Assembly: GCA_029255685.2 (NCBI GenBank)
Contig: CM055312.2
Span: 66,754,292-66,818,291, forward strand
Direction of reading: 5' to 3'
DNA length: 64,000 nt
Origin: Silene conica
Lineage: Eukaryota > Streptophyta > Magnoliopsida > Caryophyllales > Caryophyllaceae
How positions within the stretch are numbered: the stretch's first letter is position 1; each line of letters starts with the position of its first letter. The position numbers were made by a program, and so were the translations under genes. Below the pieces are notes generated by a model that was not told the origin of the DNA, did no database searches, and saw only the letters and a list, made by a program, of their open reading frames with translations. Of this stretch, positions 1-11,825 are shown one piece after another.

Positions 1-563
1 GTTTGTATTATTTTTGGATTGCAAAACTCTTAAGTTGTGTTCTTTGAGATTGTGTTAGAGAGTACAAGTCTTTATATTCATAGTGACAATTAATTGTTCT
101 TCATTGTTCAAATTGATTGAACGGTATAAGAAGACATTTGAGTTGTAATTTTCTATCTTTGATAAAACTTTCATTGGAGTACGGGTTGTACTCGAGTAGC
201 ACGATCGGGTTGATCGTGGGGATATTTCTTTGTAATCGGGTTTGGTTATAAGGAGATTTTTAATAAGAGAAAGAGGGTGGACGTAGACCTTTAGAGAGTA
301 GGTCGAACCACGTTAAAAATCTTGTGTCTCGTGCTTTTCTTCTTTTTATTTGTTTTATTTTCATTCTCGTTCATAGTATTCTTTTCACGCGAGTAATCAG
401 AACAGTACAGCACAATTTCAATTGTTTGAACAGACATCGTGACTGTTCAATTTGCCTGTGTACTGCTTCAGCATAAATCGTGAACGTTATTTCCGCTTTA
501 ATTTTAAAAAGGGTACTTAATTCACCCCCTCCCCCTCTTAAGTACAGGATCGATAAACTCAAC
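1..563 (+). mobile_element. Fossil copia-type LTR, 3' portion only
   Basis: The stretch has the layout of a plant Ty1/copia LTR end: a GTGGACGTAGACC-type word, then GAACCACGTTAAAAATC and TTGTGTCTCGTG, then a pyrimidine-rich TTCACCCCCTCCCCCTCTTA motif shortly before the end. Such words recur in SIRE/Tork-like LTRs and their leaders. The LTR stops near 563, where gypsy gag sequence begins at once, so it looks like the 3' LTR of a copia element lying mostly left of the window and inserted into the gypsy element. The left edge is outside the window, so its length, target duplication and age cannot be judged. The family call rests on motif memory only. Confidence 0.5.
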
Positions 564-564
564 A

Positions 565-1140
565 AGCGAGTATGGCTTCACCACCAGGATGGCTGGCCTG
601 TTGAAGGCCCTGAAGGAACTAAAGAGAGTCATATGGCCAAAGAAGAAGGAGGAGCGACCCAATGACCGCCGTGATGCCAGCAAAAAAATGTGAATTTCAT
701 GATGACATAAGTCATACCACGGACGAATGTTATACCCTCGGGAAGGAGGTCTGGTTCCAGTATGACAAAGGCAACTTGGACCATCTGCTCCCAGAGAAAT
801 CCACCAGAGTTAATGCAGCCAGCCAGGTGCAGCCCTCACCAGCTTCTCCCTGCAACAGGATTATCAATGTTATCACCGAAGGATCGGAGCTGTGTGGGCT
901 CACATATTCAGCAGCCAAAAGACGCGTGACAGCAGCAAAGGGAGACAAACCAGAGTCGTCATGCAGAATAGGACGTCAGGACCTCCCGGCAGTGACCTTT
1001 GACGAGACAAATGCACAAACCGTTCCAGAGCAGCACAATGACGCCCTGATCATCACATTAAACATTGGCAATTATGAGGTCAGGAATGTCATGGTAGATA
1101 CAAGAAGCTCCGTCAACCTGTTGATGTTGGATGCCCTGAC
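565..1140 (+). pseudogene. Gypsy Tat-clade gag end and protease fossil
   Basis: A lysine-rich gag tail with the words KKKEERPNDRRDASKK is followed by CEFHDDISHTTDECYTL, the gag zinc-knuckle-like signature of Tat/Retand elements, and by NVMVDTRSSVNLLMLDAL, which matches the aspartic protease region. These parts belong with the pol region that resumes at 3461. The join to copia sequence at about 1140 is abrupt. The piece is a fossil, not a host gene. Confidence 0.75.
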
Positions 1141-3326
1141 CGATGCATTTTATACAAGGAACAGATTACGAATGTTGGGTAATCATTCAAAATGGTCCCC
1201 TTGCCATCACCTCTACCGATGCTAAAGGTGTTGTGAGTGAAAAGGCACCAAAGGACTATACATCTAATGATTACAAAAAGGCGGAGAAGAATGCTAGAGC
1301 CATATCACTCCTGCAATCTGGGATTGGAGAATCCGAAACAAGTCGTATTGCAGGATGTAAAACGGCCAAACAAATATGGGATAGTCTAGAACTAGCCCAT
1401 GAGGGAACAATGCAAGTAAAGAAACAACGTATTGACATTTTAATGCAACAATACGAGTCCTTTAAAATGCAACAAGATGAATCAATTAAAAGCATGTCTT
1501 CACGTTTTTCCAACATAACTAACGAACTTTCCAATCTTGGTAGAACTTTTGAAACCGAGGACATTGTCCGCAAAATTTTAAGAAGTTTAACTAAGAAATG
1601 GCAGGCTAAAGTCACCGCCATCGAAGAGGCTAGAGATTTAACAACTCTTACCTATGAAGCTTTAATGGGATCTCTCATGGCACACGAGTTAGTTCTCGAT
1701 AATAATGATGTAGAGAAGCCCAAAGCTAAGGGACTAGCCTTAAACGCCTTGTCAAGTGAAAATGAAAATGATCTTGAGGAGGAAGTGGTTCTGTTATCTA
1801 AACGAATTGCTAAAATCATTAGAAAACAGAATGAAGGAAAGTTTGATAGTTACAAACCAAAAGATTTTTCATCATCTTCATCACGTTCCACATCTCGAAT
1901 GGGCTGTTTCAAGTGTGGGGAACGTGATCATCAAATCAGAAATTGTCCTATGTGGGAAGAAGAAAAATCGAAGGACAAACGTGAAAAATCTAAGCAAGAG
2001 TACAAACGTGTAATGATGGCTGCAGTTTGGGGTGAGTCTGATTCAGAAGACGATGAACCCTCTAATGACGGAAAACATGAGAAGTTGTGTCTGAGATCAA
2101 TCTACAAACCAAGATCTCAACGAAAAAGGGATGAGGATACAATTAGATGTCTTATGGTTCACTCAGATGGCTCAGATAGTGAATCAGACAATGAATCCGA
2201 AGATGAGGTAAGTCTTTCAAAACTCAAAACTAAAATGCGGTCTTTATCTAAAGAAAGAATTTTACGATTACTTGATGAGACTTTAGATAACAGTTATGAA
2301 CAGAACAAACAACTGAATGCTATGCAATCTGAAATAGAAAGTATAGCGGAGGAGAACATAGACTTAAAACGTGAGTTAAGAAAAGTCGGCAAACAAACAG
2401 TCAACCAGACTGTTCAATCTGAACAGATTGAACTTACTGCCAAAAATGAGTCTCTTGTCAATCAAATTCACATGCTTACTAAAAAACTGGAGGAACAAAA
2501 AAATTTACATGCTACTAGAACTTCTAGGTACACAAATACATGTTCTAGGTTTGATAGATTAAACGTTGACTATGATGCTCTTTTATACAAACATAAGAAA
2601 CTGCTTGAAGAGTAAAAAACCTAGAGACAGACCTGGATAATGCTAGAAATGTTGCATCCAAATGGGAAGGAAGTAATACCGTGCTAAATTTCTTAGTCAA
2701 TCAATCTAAGAACACTAAGAAACTTGGATTAGGGTACAATTCATGTTCTGACATTAGACAAAACGATCCTCAATATCGTACTGTCTGGGTTCCTGAACAG
2801 AAACTAAACACTCCTCCAGACTGTTCAAATGTGCATGATTCTAGTTCTGACGTCAGACAAAACGATCCTCAATATCGTACTGTCTTGTTTTCTGAACACA
2901 AATTAGACATTCCTCCCGTCTGTTCAAAACAGCATGACTTCATTTACGCTAAGAAATCTGAACCCAATGATAGAGACTTTCGCAAGCATAAATATGTTGG
3001 ATTACCTGAATATATCATTTGTAAATTTTGTGGAAAAACAGGTCACGTATTTAATGCTTGTGCCAAACGACTGAGACATTTGGATAATAACATAAAAGTC
3101 GTTAAGAAAATGTGGATTAGAAAAGATATTCTTGATACTGTTCGTCATAAGAAGGGACCCAAACTTGTTTGGGTTCCTAGATCATCTAACTAATCTTATT
3201 TCAGGGCCATATGAGAGGAGGCCACCATTGGTATCTTGTTAGTGGATATTCATGACTTATGACAGGTAATAAGAACCAATTCCTCTCGTTAAAGGCTTAC
3301 AATGGTGGAAATGTGACATTCAGATA
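1141..3326 (+). mobile_element. Fossil copia-type gag segment (UBN2 plus zinc knuckle)
   Basis: A long open stretch (1143-2615) encodes a copia-type gag. It has a UBN2-type capsid region (words TAKQIWDSLELAHEGT and LTKKWQAKVTAIEEA), a CCHC zinc knuckle (CFKCGERDHQIRNC), and an acidic, coiled-coil-like tail. A second open stretch (2681-3193) has another CX2C...C knuckle and ends GPKLVWVPRSSN, the usual lead-in to copia protease; protease-like sequence follows to about 3325. Reverse transcriptase and LTRs are absent here, so only the 5' coding part is left. It sits inside the gypsy element, between its protease and reverse transcriptase. Broken, with several breaks; age unknown. Confidence 0.8.
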
Positions 3327-3460
3327 ACCTCTTATTTGCGGCGTTTTTTTTCCGCCTCAAATGACTTTTTCTATTTGCGGCCCCCTTATTTGCTGCTACA
3401 CTAAAAACGCCGCAAATGACCTCATTTTTTACGCCTCAAATAAGTATTTTTCTACTAGTG
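3327..3460. mobile_element. CACTA (En/Spm-type) transposon terminus
   Basis: The right edge reads TTTTTCTACTAGTG, whose complement is CACTAGTAGAAAAA, a classic CACTA terminal inverted repeat. Inside it are short subterminal repeats of TTATTTGCGGC / GCCGCAAATGA and CCTCAAATGA in both orientations, as expected for transposase-binding subterminal arrays. The matching opposite terminus was not found on the left side of the foreign block, so this is one end only. It lies exactly between copia gag sequence and resumed gypsy pol. Confidence 0.7.
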
Positions 3461-6400
3461 AAGGAACGTGGACTGTTTCGCTTGGTCCCACAAAGACATG
3501 ATTGACATAGACCCAGAGATCATAACACACAAGCTTATTATAGACCCAGGATTCAGGCCAGTGCCGCAGAGGCACAGAAAATTTGCATCGGAGAGGAACC
3601 AGGTCATAAATCAGGAAGTGGACAACCTCTTGGAGGCAGGAAAGATTAGGGAAGTCAAGTACCCAGAGTGGCTATCTAACGTAATGGTGGTACCAAAAAA
3701 GAACGACAAATGGAGGGTCTGCGTGGATTTCAGGGACCTGAACAAGGCATGTCCCAAAGACCCATTCCCCTTGCCACATATAGATGTTATGGTGGATGCC
3801 ACTGCGACCATGAAATGTTGACTTTCCTAGACGCGTGGAGTGGATACAACTAGAACAAGATGGATCCAGCAGACCAGGAAAAGACAGCGTTCAGATCAGA
3901 AAGAGGCATTTACTATTACAACGTGTTGCCCTTCGCTCTAAAGAATGTTGGTTCTACATATCAGCGGCTAGTAAACATGATGTTCAAAGACCAGATCGGG
4001 CGAAATATGGAGGTATACATAGATGATATGGTGATCAAATCAAAGCAATCGGTAGATCACATCCAGCACCTAGAGGAAACATTCAGCACCCTCCGGGAGT
4101 ACAAGATGAAGTTAAATCCAGCTAAGTGTACCTTCGGAGTTTCCAGTGGGAAATTCTTGGGGTATATGGTAACGCAGAGGGGAATAGAGGCCAACACAGA
4201 ACAGATCAAAGCAGTTCTGCAGCTGGAATCACCCTAGAAGCCTAAGGATGTGCATCGTCTAACATGACGAGTGGCACCTCTGAGCAGATTTATTTCCAGA
4301 TCCTCGGATTGGTGCAAATTATTCTATGACATCCTAAGGAAAAGTTAGAAGTTCGACTGGACACCAAAGCACGAGGAAGCATTCCAGGAACTCAAGCGGT
4401 ATCTGAGCAGCCCATCCTTCCTACCCAAACCAGAGCAGGGGGAGGTGTTGCTCCTGTACCTTTCCGTAACTAAAGCAGCCGTAAGCGCAGTGCTGGTCCG
4501 GCAGCACGAGGGAGCTCAGCATCCGGTGTACTATGTAAGCAAGTCACTACTACCAGCAGAAACAAGGTATACCTCACTTGAGAAATTAGTACTGGCATTG
4601 GTCACGGCATCCTATAAACTACACCCGTACTTTGAGTCTCATACAATCTCGGTGGTTACCAACCACCCCCTCAAGACTGTCATGAGAAAGCCAGAGCTCT
4701 CGGAACGAATGGCAAAATGGTCTGTACACCTCAGCGGATATGACCTCCAGTTCGAACCACGTACAGCCACAAAGTCACAAGCCCTCGCCGAGTTCGTATC
4801 CGACTTCAGCCCAGCACTCCAGACCGAAGCAAAGCAGGAAATTTTGCACCTTCAAAAGGGTGCCAAACCAGGTACCTTGGAATTGCGAGTGCATGGGGCT
4901 TCAAACGCCAGAGGGTCAGGAGTAGGGCTGATCCTCAGATCATCAGAAGGCGACTTGATCACCATAGCAGTTCGGTGTGAGTTCAGAACCACCAACAATG
5001 TAGCTGAGTATGAGGCCCTGGTCTTGGGACTGCAATTAGCCCTGGACATGGGGGTCAGTTGCATCAACGTATACAGCGATTCACAATTACGTCATCGGAG
5101 CATATGAAGCAAGAGATCCGACAATGGCGGCCTACCTATGTGTAGCAAAGGAGTTAACAAGCAGATTCGCAGAATTCTGCATCTAGCAGGTACCCAGGGA
5201 GCAGAATGCAGAAGCAGGTGCACTGGCAACCCTAGGATCAACCTTCAAACCAGCCGACGTAGCCAGTATTCCCATCACCCATGTTCTCAAACCAGCCATT
5301 CATGGACCAGATCTGGACCAGGAGGAATTGCCTATCTACAGTAGCACGCCGGAGTCAGAGGCTAAGCAGGACTGGCGGAAACCGTATATGGACTGGTTGC
5401 AGCATGATATCTTACCCAGTAGTAGAAAAGAGGCACGCAGTTTCAGAATGAAGGCTTCCAGGTTCCTGTTAATCGATGGCATCCTATTCCGGAAATCATT
5501 GGCAGGGCCATACCTGCGTTGCCTAGACCAGAATGAGTCCCATAATGTCTTGCATGACCTTCACAATGGAGACTGCGGAAATCATGCAGGGGGAAAGAGC
5601 TTGTCCAATAGAGCCCTCAAAATAGGGTACTTCTAGCCCACAATGCGCAAAGATGCAAGAGAGTATGCAAAGAAGTGTGACGCTTGGCAACGGCATGCAC
5701 CTGTCAGTCACCAGCCAGCAGAACCCCTGCATCCGGTAATATCCCCATGACCTTTTATGAAGTGGGGATTGACATTGTGTGACCTCTCCCCAGAGCACTA
5801 GGAAACAAGTTGTATATGTTATTTACCCAGATCACCGAAGCACATGTTATCTCTTTTATTAAGCGCAATATATTCACCAGATTTGGCATCCCTTCGGAGA
5901 TAATATGTGACAATGGTTCCCAATTCATTGGAAAGAAGACTGAGGCTTTCTGTGCTGGGTGGAACGTATCACTCCTGAAGTCTACCCCCAGAAAACCCCA
6001 GTCCAATGGGCAGGCTGAATCCAACAACAAAATTATTATCGAGAATATGAAGAAGAAACTCCAAGAAATGAGAGGGAAATGGGCAGAGGAGCTCTCTCTA
6101 GTCCTATGGGCTGACATGACTACTCCAAAAGTAGCGACAAGTCAGACTCCCTTCAGGCTCGTCTTCGGAGCAGAAGCAGTAATTCTATCTGAGGTCAAAA
6201 TTCCAACCCACAGATATGGGTGTATAACCGAGGACCAGAACTAACTGGAAATGGCGAGCAGCCTAGATACTGTAGATGAACTCAGAACCAGCGCCTACAT
6301 CAGGATGGCCTCATATAAGCAAATGGTAACAAGGAGCTACAACAAAAATGTCAGGATCAGAAATTCTTCAAGTGGGGGATCTGGTCCTAAGAAAGGTGTT

Positions 6401-6690
6401 CCAGAACACCAAAAATCGACAAGCCGGGAAATTTGCTTACAGCTGGGAAGGCTCATACCAGAAACGCCAGAAAAACGGCAGAAAAACTAACGAAAGCAAA
6501 AGCCCCATACAACGGGGAACATATACGATTAAAAAAGGAAAACTGCTCAAGGCAGTCCCAATTCGAAATTGTTTTGTTGGTCCACCCGGACCAACAGCAA
6601 AAAGTTCAACCAGAAAGCCCACGCAGGGGCACCAAAGTTTCAAAACAGCAAAATTGCCCAATCAGGGCCCAGAAGTAAAGATTTAAAAAA
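3461..6690 (+). pseudogene. Gypsy Tat-clade pol fossil (RT, RNase H, archaeal RNase H, integrase)
   Basis: Reverse transcriptase is seen from 3468 (EWLSNVMVVPKKNDKWRVCV, then YIDDMVIKS around 4015-4040). RNase H follows around 4445-4800 (VTNHPLKTVMRKPELSERMA). A second RNase H domain around 4865-5090 has NARGSGVGLILRSSEGD and NNVAEYEALVLGLQLAL; this archaeal-type domain is diagnostic of the Tat clade. Integrase core sequence lies at 5810-6244 (ICDNGSQFIGKKTEAF, PQSNGQAESNNKI). Only fossil reading frames are left, with multiple breaks. Nothing indicates host function. Confidence 0.85.
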
Positions 6691-6694
6691 GAAC

Positions 6695-8730
6695 CTACTC
6701 ATCAGGAGTAGGCTCCACAGCAGCATCGACATCATTATGGGTTGGGTCAGAGGTCACCTCCTCTCTAGCATTGTGAGACTCCACCACTCCTTCATCACCA
6801 TCATCAGAAATCAGGTCCATATTGAGACCCTCATGGAAATCTTCAGCAAAAGCCTTCTCCAGGGCAGCCAAATCCCAGGTCAGATGCTCCCCTGGTACTC
6901 TTTGACGCACTTTATTCTGGTCTCGGTAGCGGTATATGCAACAGCTTTTATCAGGGCTTCCTGAAGCGCAACTTTCTTCTGCTCCACACCCTCTACCTTG
7001 AGCACTAGCTTGGCTTCTAAGGCCAAAGCCCGCTCTAGTTTGGATTGCGCCGCCTCAAGCTGCCCCCGGGGAATCCTCTCTTGTTGGCTCAAGCCAAGGT
7101 CATGACGAACACGCTCGCAGGCTACCCGCAGGTTCTCCCTAAGTGCCTCCTCCTGCTTCTTCCTGGCCAGCGCCTCCTACATCCTCCCCAAGGCCTCCAC
7201 ACGAGCCGCCTGCACACGCTGGAGCTCCACCAGCAGAGCCTCGCTCTGTCATTTTGCGCACAGTAAGAGCTCAAGAGCCTGGAAACTCAGACCATGTCAG
7301 ATTCAAAAAAAAACTCAAAAGTAGAGATAAAAAGAAGAGACTACCTCAAAAGTAACTTCAGAGGCATGCCGAACCAGGTCCTTGAAAGGACGCGGCTGCA
7401 GGATAGAGGCTGAGGCCGGAAATAGCAGCGAGTCCAGCCCAAGCCAAAGAGAAGTCTTTGACCCATCGAAGTCCTCGGGAAACTCCAGTCGCAAACCAGC
7501 AGTGGAAGGCTCTCTAGAGGCTGTCCGGGGAAGATGTTCAGGCAAAGCCTTAAAACCAGGGGGTATGAATTTCGATAGGGGCTGGATCTATAAAATTAGA
7601 GGCCATAGGCACGGGCTCCTGGGCTAACTCAATTGCATCTACCTCGATGAGTGCAGCCTTGGAACCAGCTCTAGAGGAAGGCTCCTCGGCAGCCTCCACC
7701 TTCTTCTTCTTTGAGGATCCAGCACCCTTAGGAGCAAACCTTTTCCTCCTCAATTGCATTACCCTATCAACACTAACTCTGGTCTTGCCTGAAAGAAACA
7801 GAGCAGGAGAGTCAAAACCACGAGTCACGTCAGTATGCATCCAACGACAGTTAGCAACCGAAACCGTACCTTCCTTCTTAACCGCCAGAATGGCAGAAAC
7901 CTTGACCAGCTTGGAAAACGTCCTCTCAGCAGCAGGCAGGTCAATGAGCTTGGCCTTAGAAGTAGGGCCATCCTCCGCCACAGGGAGCTTAGCCAAATCA
8001 ACCCCTGAAAAATTAGCCACTCATCAACAAAGACAACAACAACGAAGAAAATCCAAATCAAAATCTGAAACAAACGCACAACTCATACCTTCCACCGACT
8101 GCCATTTGGAGAAAATATAATCAGGGGCGGTGGAGAGAGTATCAATTTTGACGAAGATGAAACGGGTGAACTATTTGCTGTCATCTGGAGTAGTGGAAAA
8201 GACAATTGCAGAAGGCATACCGTCATGGCCGCGAATAGTGTATTGGCTATGACCCAGGGAGCGAGGAGAGAACCACTGCCCAAGGTCAGCCAGCCCAATG
8301 TCCAGCCCACGCTCACGATTGAGGGCACAAATACTTAGCAGAACCCGTCATGCATGAGGAGGAACTTGTCACATAGCAAGCTTTGTTAGCTTCAAAAATC
8401 AATGATCAAATCAGGGAACGGAAATCTCAAACCTAGACGGAAGGGGTATTCATAGAAACATGTCCCACACTCCCTCTCAAAATCGGCCTCCTCTTCTAAA
8501 AGAGCGAAGTGGAACACAACTCCCTCAGGAAAGCCAAGCCTCAACTTGATGAGGGAGAGATAAGATTCATTGAAGGCAGAATCACACAAATGCTTGGCCG
8601 AGAGGAGCCCTTGAGAAGGGAAGGGACCAGCGTAACCCTCGGACGCAGGAGAAGAGCCAGAGGAACCTGCAGTGGCAGGAGCAGCAGTAGGGGTAACAAC
8701 AGACGAGCTTGGAGTAGACACGGCGTGAAA
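6695..8730 (-). pseudogene. Antisense ORF region of the Tat-clade element
   Basis: Between pol and the 3' LTR, all longer reading frames lie on the minus strand (near 8392-8721, 7550-8020 and 6695-7092). The frames start with a serine/alanine-rich head and include YEYPFRLGLRFPFPDLIIDF, the signature of the plant protein family annotated as putative gypsy-type transposon domain. They end in a long alanine/glutamate-rich, coiled-coil-like segment (LEAAQSKLERALALEAKL). Tat-clade elements are known to carry such an antisense gene. Here it is fossil and broken. The position and strand are clear; its role in the family is not well established. Confidence 0.7.
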
Positions 8731-9144
8731 ACAGTAAAAATTTCGAAAGTTGTAAAAAAGGAGGTAAAATCCGAGAAAGTAGTGAAAAGGGAGGCGAAAA
8801 GTGAAAGAGAAATTTGAAGGAGAGTAAAAAATTCAAGGATGGTGAAAATGAAAGAGTGAAAAAGCGTTTTGAGTAATATATAGAGTAAAGAGTTAAACGG
8901 TTAGAGTGAAAATTTGAAAGTGATTTTGAAAATTGAAAAGTGAAAGTAAATGGGAAGGTGGGAATAAGTTAAAGCAGCTGATGAGACATGTCATAAATAG
9001 GTGGCTGGAGAAAGTGGGAAAGTGGGATTGTCCCACATGCACAAACACAGTTATGGGAAGACCACAAGCCGACTCCAGAAATACCCAGAGTAGAAGAAAT
9101 TTCAGCCCAACTGAAGCCAAGTTAGGCTGAAATTTGGGGGAAAT
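8731..9144 (+). other. Gypsy 3' untranslated region with polypurine tract
   Basis: A purine-rich, low-complexity stretch (repeated GTGAAAA and AAAGTG words at 8730-8960) runs into AATTTGGGGGAAA at 9131-9143, a good polypurine tract placed one base before the LTR start. It holds no gene. Confidence 0.55.
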
Positions 9145-9610
9145 TGTTTAGCCCAAAAACTACCATCACGCTATTGAGCCCAAATAGGTATGCACAACCC
9201 AACACAAGAGCAAGTTCGCAAGAAAGAGTCGTTGAAGGGAATCCAGAAGTCAAAACCCTAAGGCATCTTTTCCTTAACCGACTCCTATATTCCAGGAGCA
9301 GGAACAGGAGCAGCTGGCCAGGACTCCGAGACTATATAAGAGCAGCCTAGGAAATTTACTAGGGCATTCAATTTTTTCGAAATTCTTACTTACGCGTACT
9401 ATCACTTGTATTACGTCCAAAACAACGATTATCCTCGAAATTAGTGAAAACTTGGTGGGATTTCGTTCCCCCCACGGTTGTTTCCCTCGTTAGGGTTTTT
9501 CCGCGTCACCAAAATCTTTCGTGTCACTTTTCCTTTATCTTTCATTTATCTTTCGTATTCGTTTATTGGTTGACACTTTGACCCACATCACGATAACTTG
9601 ACCCGGTACA
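9145..9610 (+). repeat. 3' LTR of the gypsy element
   Basis: It begins TGTTTAGCCC directly after the polypurine tract. A TATA-type promoter word (CTATATAAGAGCAG) lies near 9332-9346, and the LTR runs through GACCCACATCACG to about ACCCGGTACA at 9610. The 3' edge is approximate because no second LTR is available for comparison. From about 9611 to 9862 I see only AT-rich flank with no gene. Confidence 0.6.
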
Positions 9611-9862
9611 ATTTTTACCAAAACGGTATTCAAGGCCCACAACTATGTGTCAAAGGTCTCAAGTTCAAACCCCGCTAGCAACATGTAATAAAATATCGTT
9701 CGATAAATATCGAATATTAACTATCGTTCAAACACTATCGACACGACAAATATAATAGCAAATATTATAATAAAATTTTCGAGTTATTAGACAAATAGTT
9801 AACAATAGAAAAAAGATATAGAGAATTAGATTTTATGGTTTTAATTTAAAAGTAAAATAGTA

Positions 9863-11086
9863 CACAAATAGGGAATGTTTAATTAAAATAATGTTCAAAA
9901 ATAACAAATTTATTGTTTTAGTTTGGAAACAAAACTATTTCTTAAAATAGGGTCCAACTAAGAATGGTAACCAAAACCTAAACACTCACCCATCCAAACC
10001 AACATAACATATTGCTACCATTTCACCTTCATCTTCTCACACACCATAACCACCACCAGTCCACCACCCCACTCCCCGATCCCCCATCGCGCAACCATTG
10101 AACCCTACCACTATTATCATTGCCAGAACCCCACGCCATAATGATTACCTGAACCACCACACCCATTATCAATACCGACCACCACCCACCGCCACCAGCC
10201 CGCGTTACCATCATCACACTTCGACTATTGTAACCACCTCCTTAATATCGTGAATCACCGAAAAAAAATTGTACCCGAACGTTACGAACACGATCGTCGC
10301 ACCAACCACCGTTTTACGGTACCCAAACCCCACCATGGAAGGTGCATTACTCCGACGACACGGCCTCAAGTCCACAAAGTCCCTCCCACCACCGTTTACG
10401 ATATCCCTTAGGTCTGCACAGACAGCCGTCAAGACCGCAACCCAAACTCCGATCAGTGTCATTCCAACATTGAACTCAAATTACGCATTTACTCGGCGAG
10501 GAACTCAAATTAAAAAATATCTCAATTGTTGCAATTGAACTACTACTTTATTATGCAACAATTAGAAGAGGAAATTGATTGGTACCCACTTGAGATAGTT
10601 GTTAATTATTGGTAGTTGGTGGTGATTTTGGGTGAAAGGTGGTGGAACAGAGCCCGACTACGCGGACTACCTGGTGTCGAGGCTAGGGTGTCATGTCTAC
10701 GGTGGATCGTGGATTAAGTAGTGAGGGTGATGTGTAGGATATGTGGTGGTTGTTGGAGTGGGTGGGGTACGTAGTCTTGTCCAGTGAATGGCGGTGGTAA
10801 TGTACGTAAATTGACGGTTGTCTATTGGTTGCGGTTGTGTCAACGTCGTGGAAGTGGTAGTCAATGGGTTGGATAATGATTCATGGTGGGTGGCTGGTGG
10901 TAGGGTGTTTGTATACCGGTCACAGAGGGGTGTTTATTGGTGACTGATAATGGGTTTGGGTGTGGGTTTTTGGTTTGGATTTCCCAATCATACATGGATA
11001 CCAATTTGACAATAAGTTTTGTTTCTAACCCAAAATAACAATTATTTGATTTTTGAACATTATTTTAGGAAAAACTGCACAAATAG
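9863..11086. repeat. Degenerate long inverted-repeat element
   Basis: About 130 bp at 9863-9990 (CACAAATAG, then AATAATGTTCAAAAAT, then GGAAACAAAACT) recurs in reverse complement at about 10950-11086 (AACATTATTTTAGGAAAAAC, GTTTTGTTTCTAACCC). The arms are diverged. The interior is rich in ACCACC on the left and GGTGGT on the right, so base composition is also mirrored. This suggests an old foldback or MULE-like non-autonomous DNA element. No transposase and no certain target duplication was seen. Open frames inside are compositional, not genes. Confidence 0.45.
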
Positions 11087-11564
11087 AAAACTCGGGATCA
11101 AAAATATTACGATGAATAATATGTGGATTGTGGAAAATAATATCCCTAACATGTTTTAGTCACCATCCCAAATCTCCTAAACAAATTGTCCTAAGCCCAA
11201 TTAAATTACTAGGGTTTCTCCAAATCCCAACTTTGAATATTTCCAAGAAGCCATTGTGGCTTATAGTTTCATTTATACAAATAATATATAAGTAATTAAC
11301 TAATTAACCCATAACCCCTTTCCTAATTTCTCCTCCATAACACTACAAATTCCAGCTAATTCCATGTGATTATGTGCAAAGATATCCATCCATTAATGAA
11401 TAATCTCTCATTAAAATTGTTCATTTCTCTTCTCCATGTTTACATTTCAAGTTGAATAATATATTACAAAGTGTGAAAAAATAAACCTGATAAGATCAAT
11501 TTTATTTTTTATTTTTAATTTTAATTTTTTTTTTTGATAGAATATAGGCATAGGTTTCCTTTTT

Positions 11565-11571
11565 TATAAAA
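11565..11571 (+). promoter_or_regulatory. Candidate TATA box of the ARID/ELM2 gene
   Basis: TATAAAA sits about 260 bases upstream of the start codon, after a long AT/T-rich stretch (11090-11560) in which I see no gene. A leader intron downstream fits a start of transcription near 11600. This is a motif call only. Confidence 0.35.
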
Positions 11572-11676
11572 CCCTTTTGGTTGAAATCTTAACTGTCTGA
11601 GTTTCAGACACCAAAACTCAGGTGAAATTCCTGCAACAACCCAGAACACAGTGGTTGCATGTTTCATAAACCCAAG

Positions 11677-11751
11677 GTATCACATTATTTACAACTTTAA
11701 AGTTTCAATCTTTTTATGCCCATTTAATTCATTAGATTATATATGATGCAG
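11677..11751 (+). other. Probable 5' UTR intron of the ARID/ELM2 gene
   Basis: CCCAAG|GTATCAC makes a good donor and TATATGATGCAG|GTTTGAG a good acceptor, 75 bp apart, just before the start codon. Short leader introns are common in plants. Inferred from splice signals alone. Confidence 0.4.
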
Positions 11752-11825
11752 GTTTGAGGGAGTCATTTCCCTCAAGATCAAAACTTTTTGCAATTTTGAA
11801 CCTCCCATTGTAGAGTTTGATCATT

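Larger units (their letters stand above)
565..9610 (+). mobile_element. Broken Ty3/gypsy Tat-clade (Retand-like) retrotransposon with foreign insertions
   Basis: On the plus strand the order is the end of gag plus protease (565-1140), foreign sequence (1141-3460), reverse transcriptase, RNase H, a second archaeal-type RNase H and integrase (3461-6690), an antisense reading-frame region (6695-8730), a polypurine tract near 9131-9143, and a 3' LTR (9145 to about 9610). The second RNase H and the antisense region downstream of pol mark the Tat clade of plant gypsy elements. No 5' LTR lies in the window, so the insertion cannot be dated. The element is clearly dead, with many breaks besides the insertions, and looks old. 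Confidence 0.85.

Noticed and set aside
9655-9690. GGTCTCAAGTTCAAACCCCG, resembling a tRNA/SINE B box
   Set aside because: No A box at the right distance, no cloverleaf and no poly-A tail; it could be chance or a decayed SINE too weak to call.
10029-10538. Open frames of 60-90 codons in the ACCACC/GGTGGT-rich region
   Set aside because: They arise from low-complexity triplet composition on both strands and show no domain; they lie inside a degenerate inverted repeat.
11817-11825. An upstream start for the ARID protein (MIIM...)
   Set aside because: The codon is TTG; the first ATG in frame is 11826, with a good context (ATGG).
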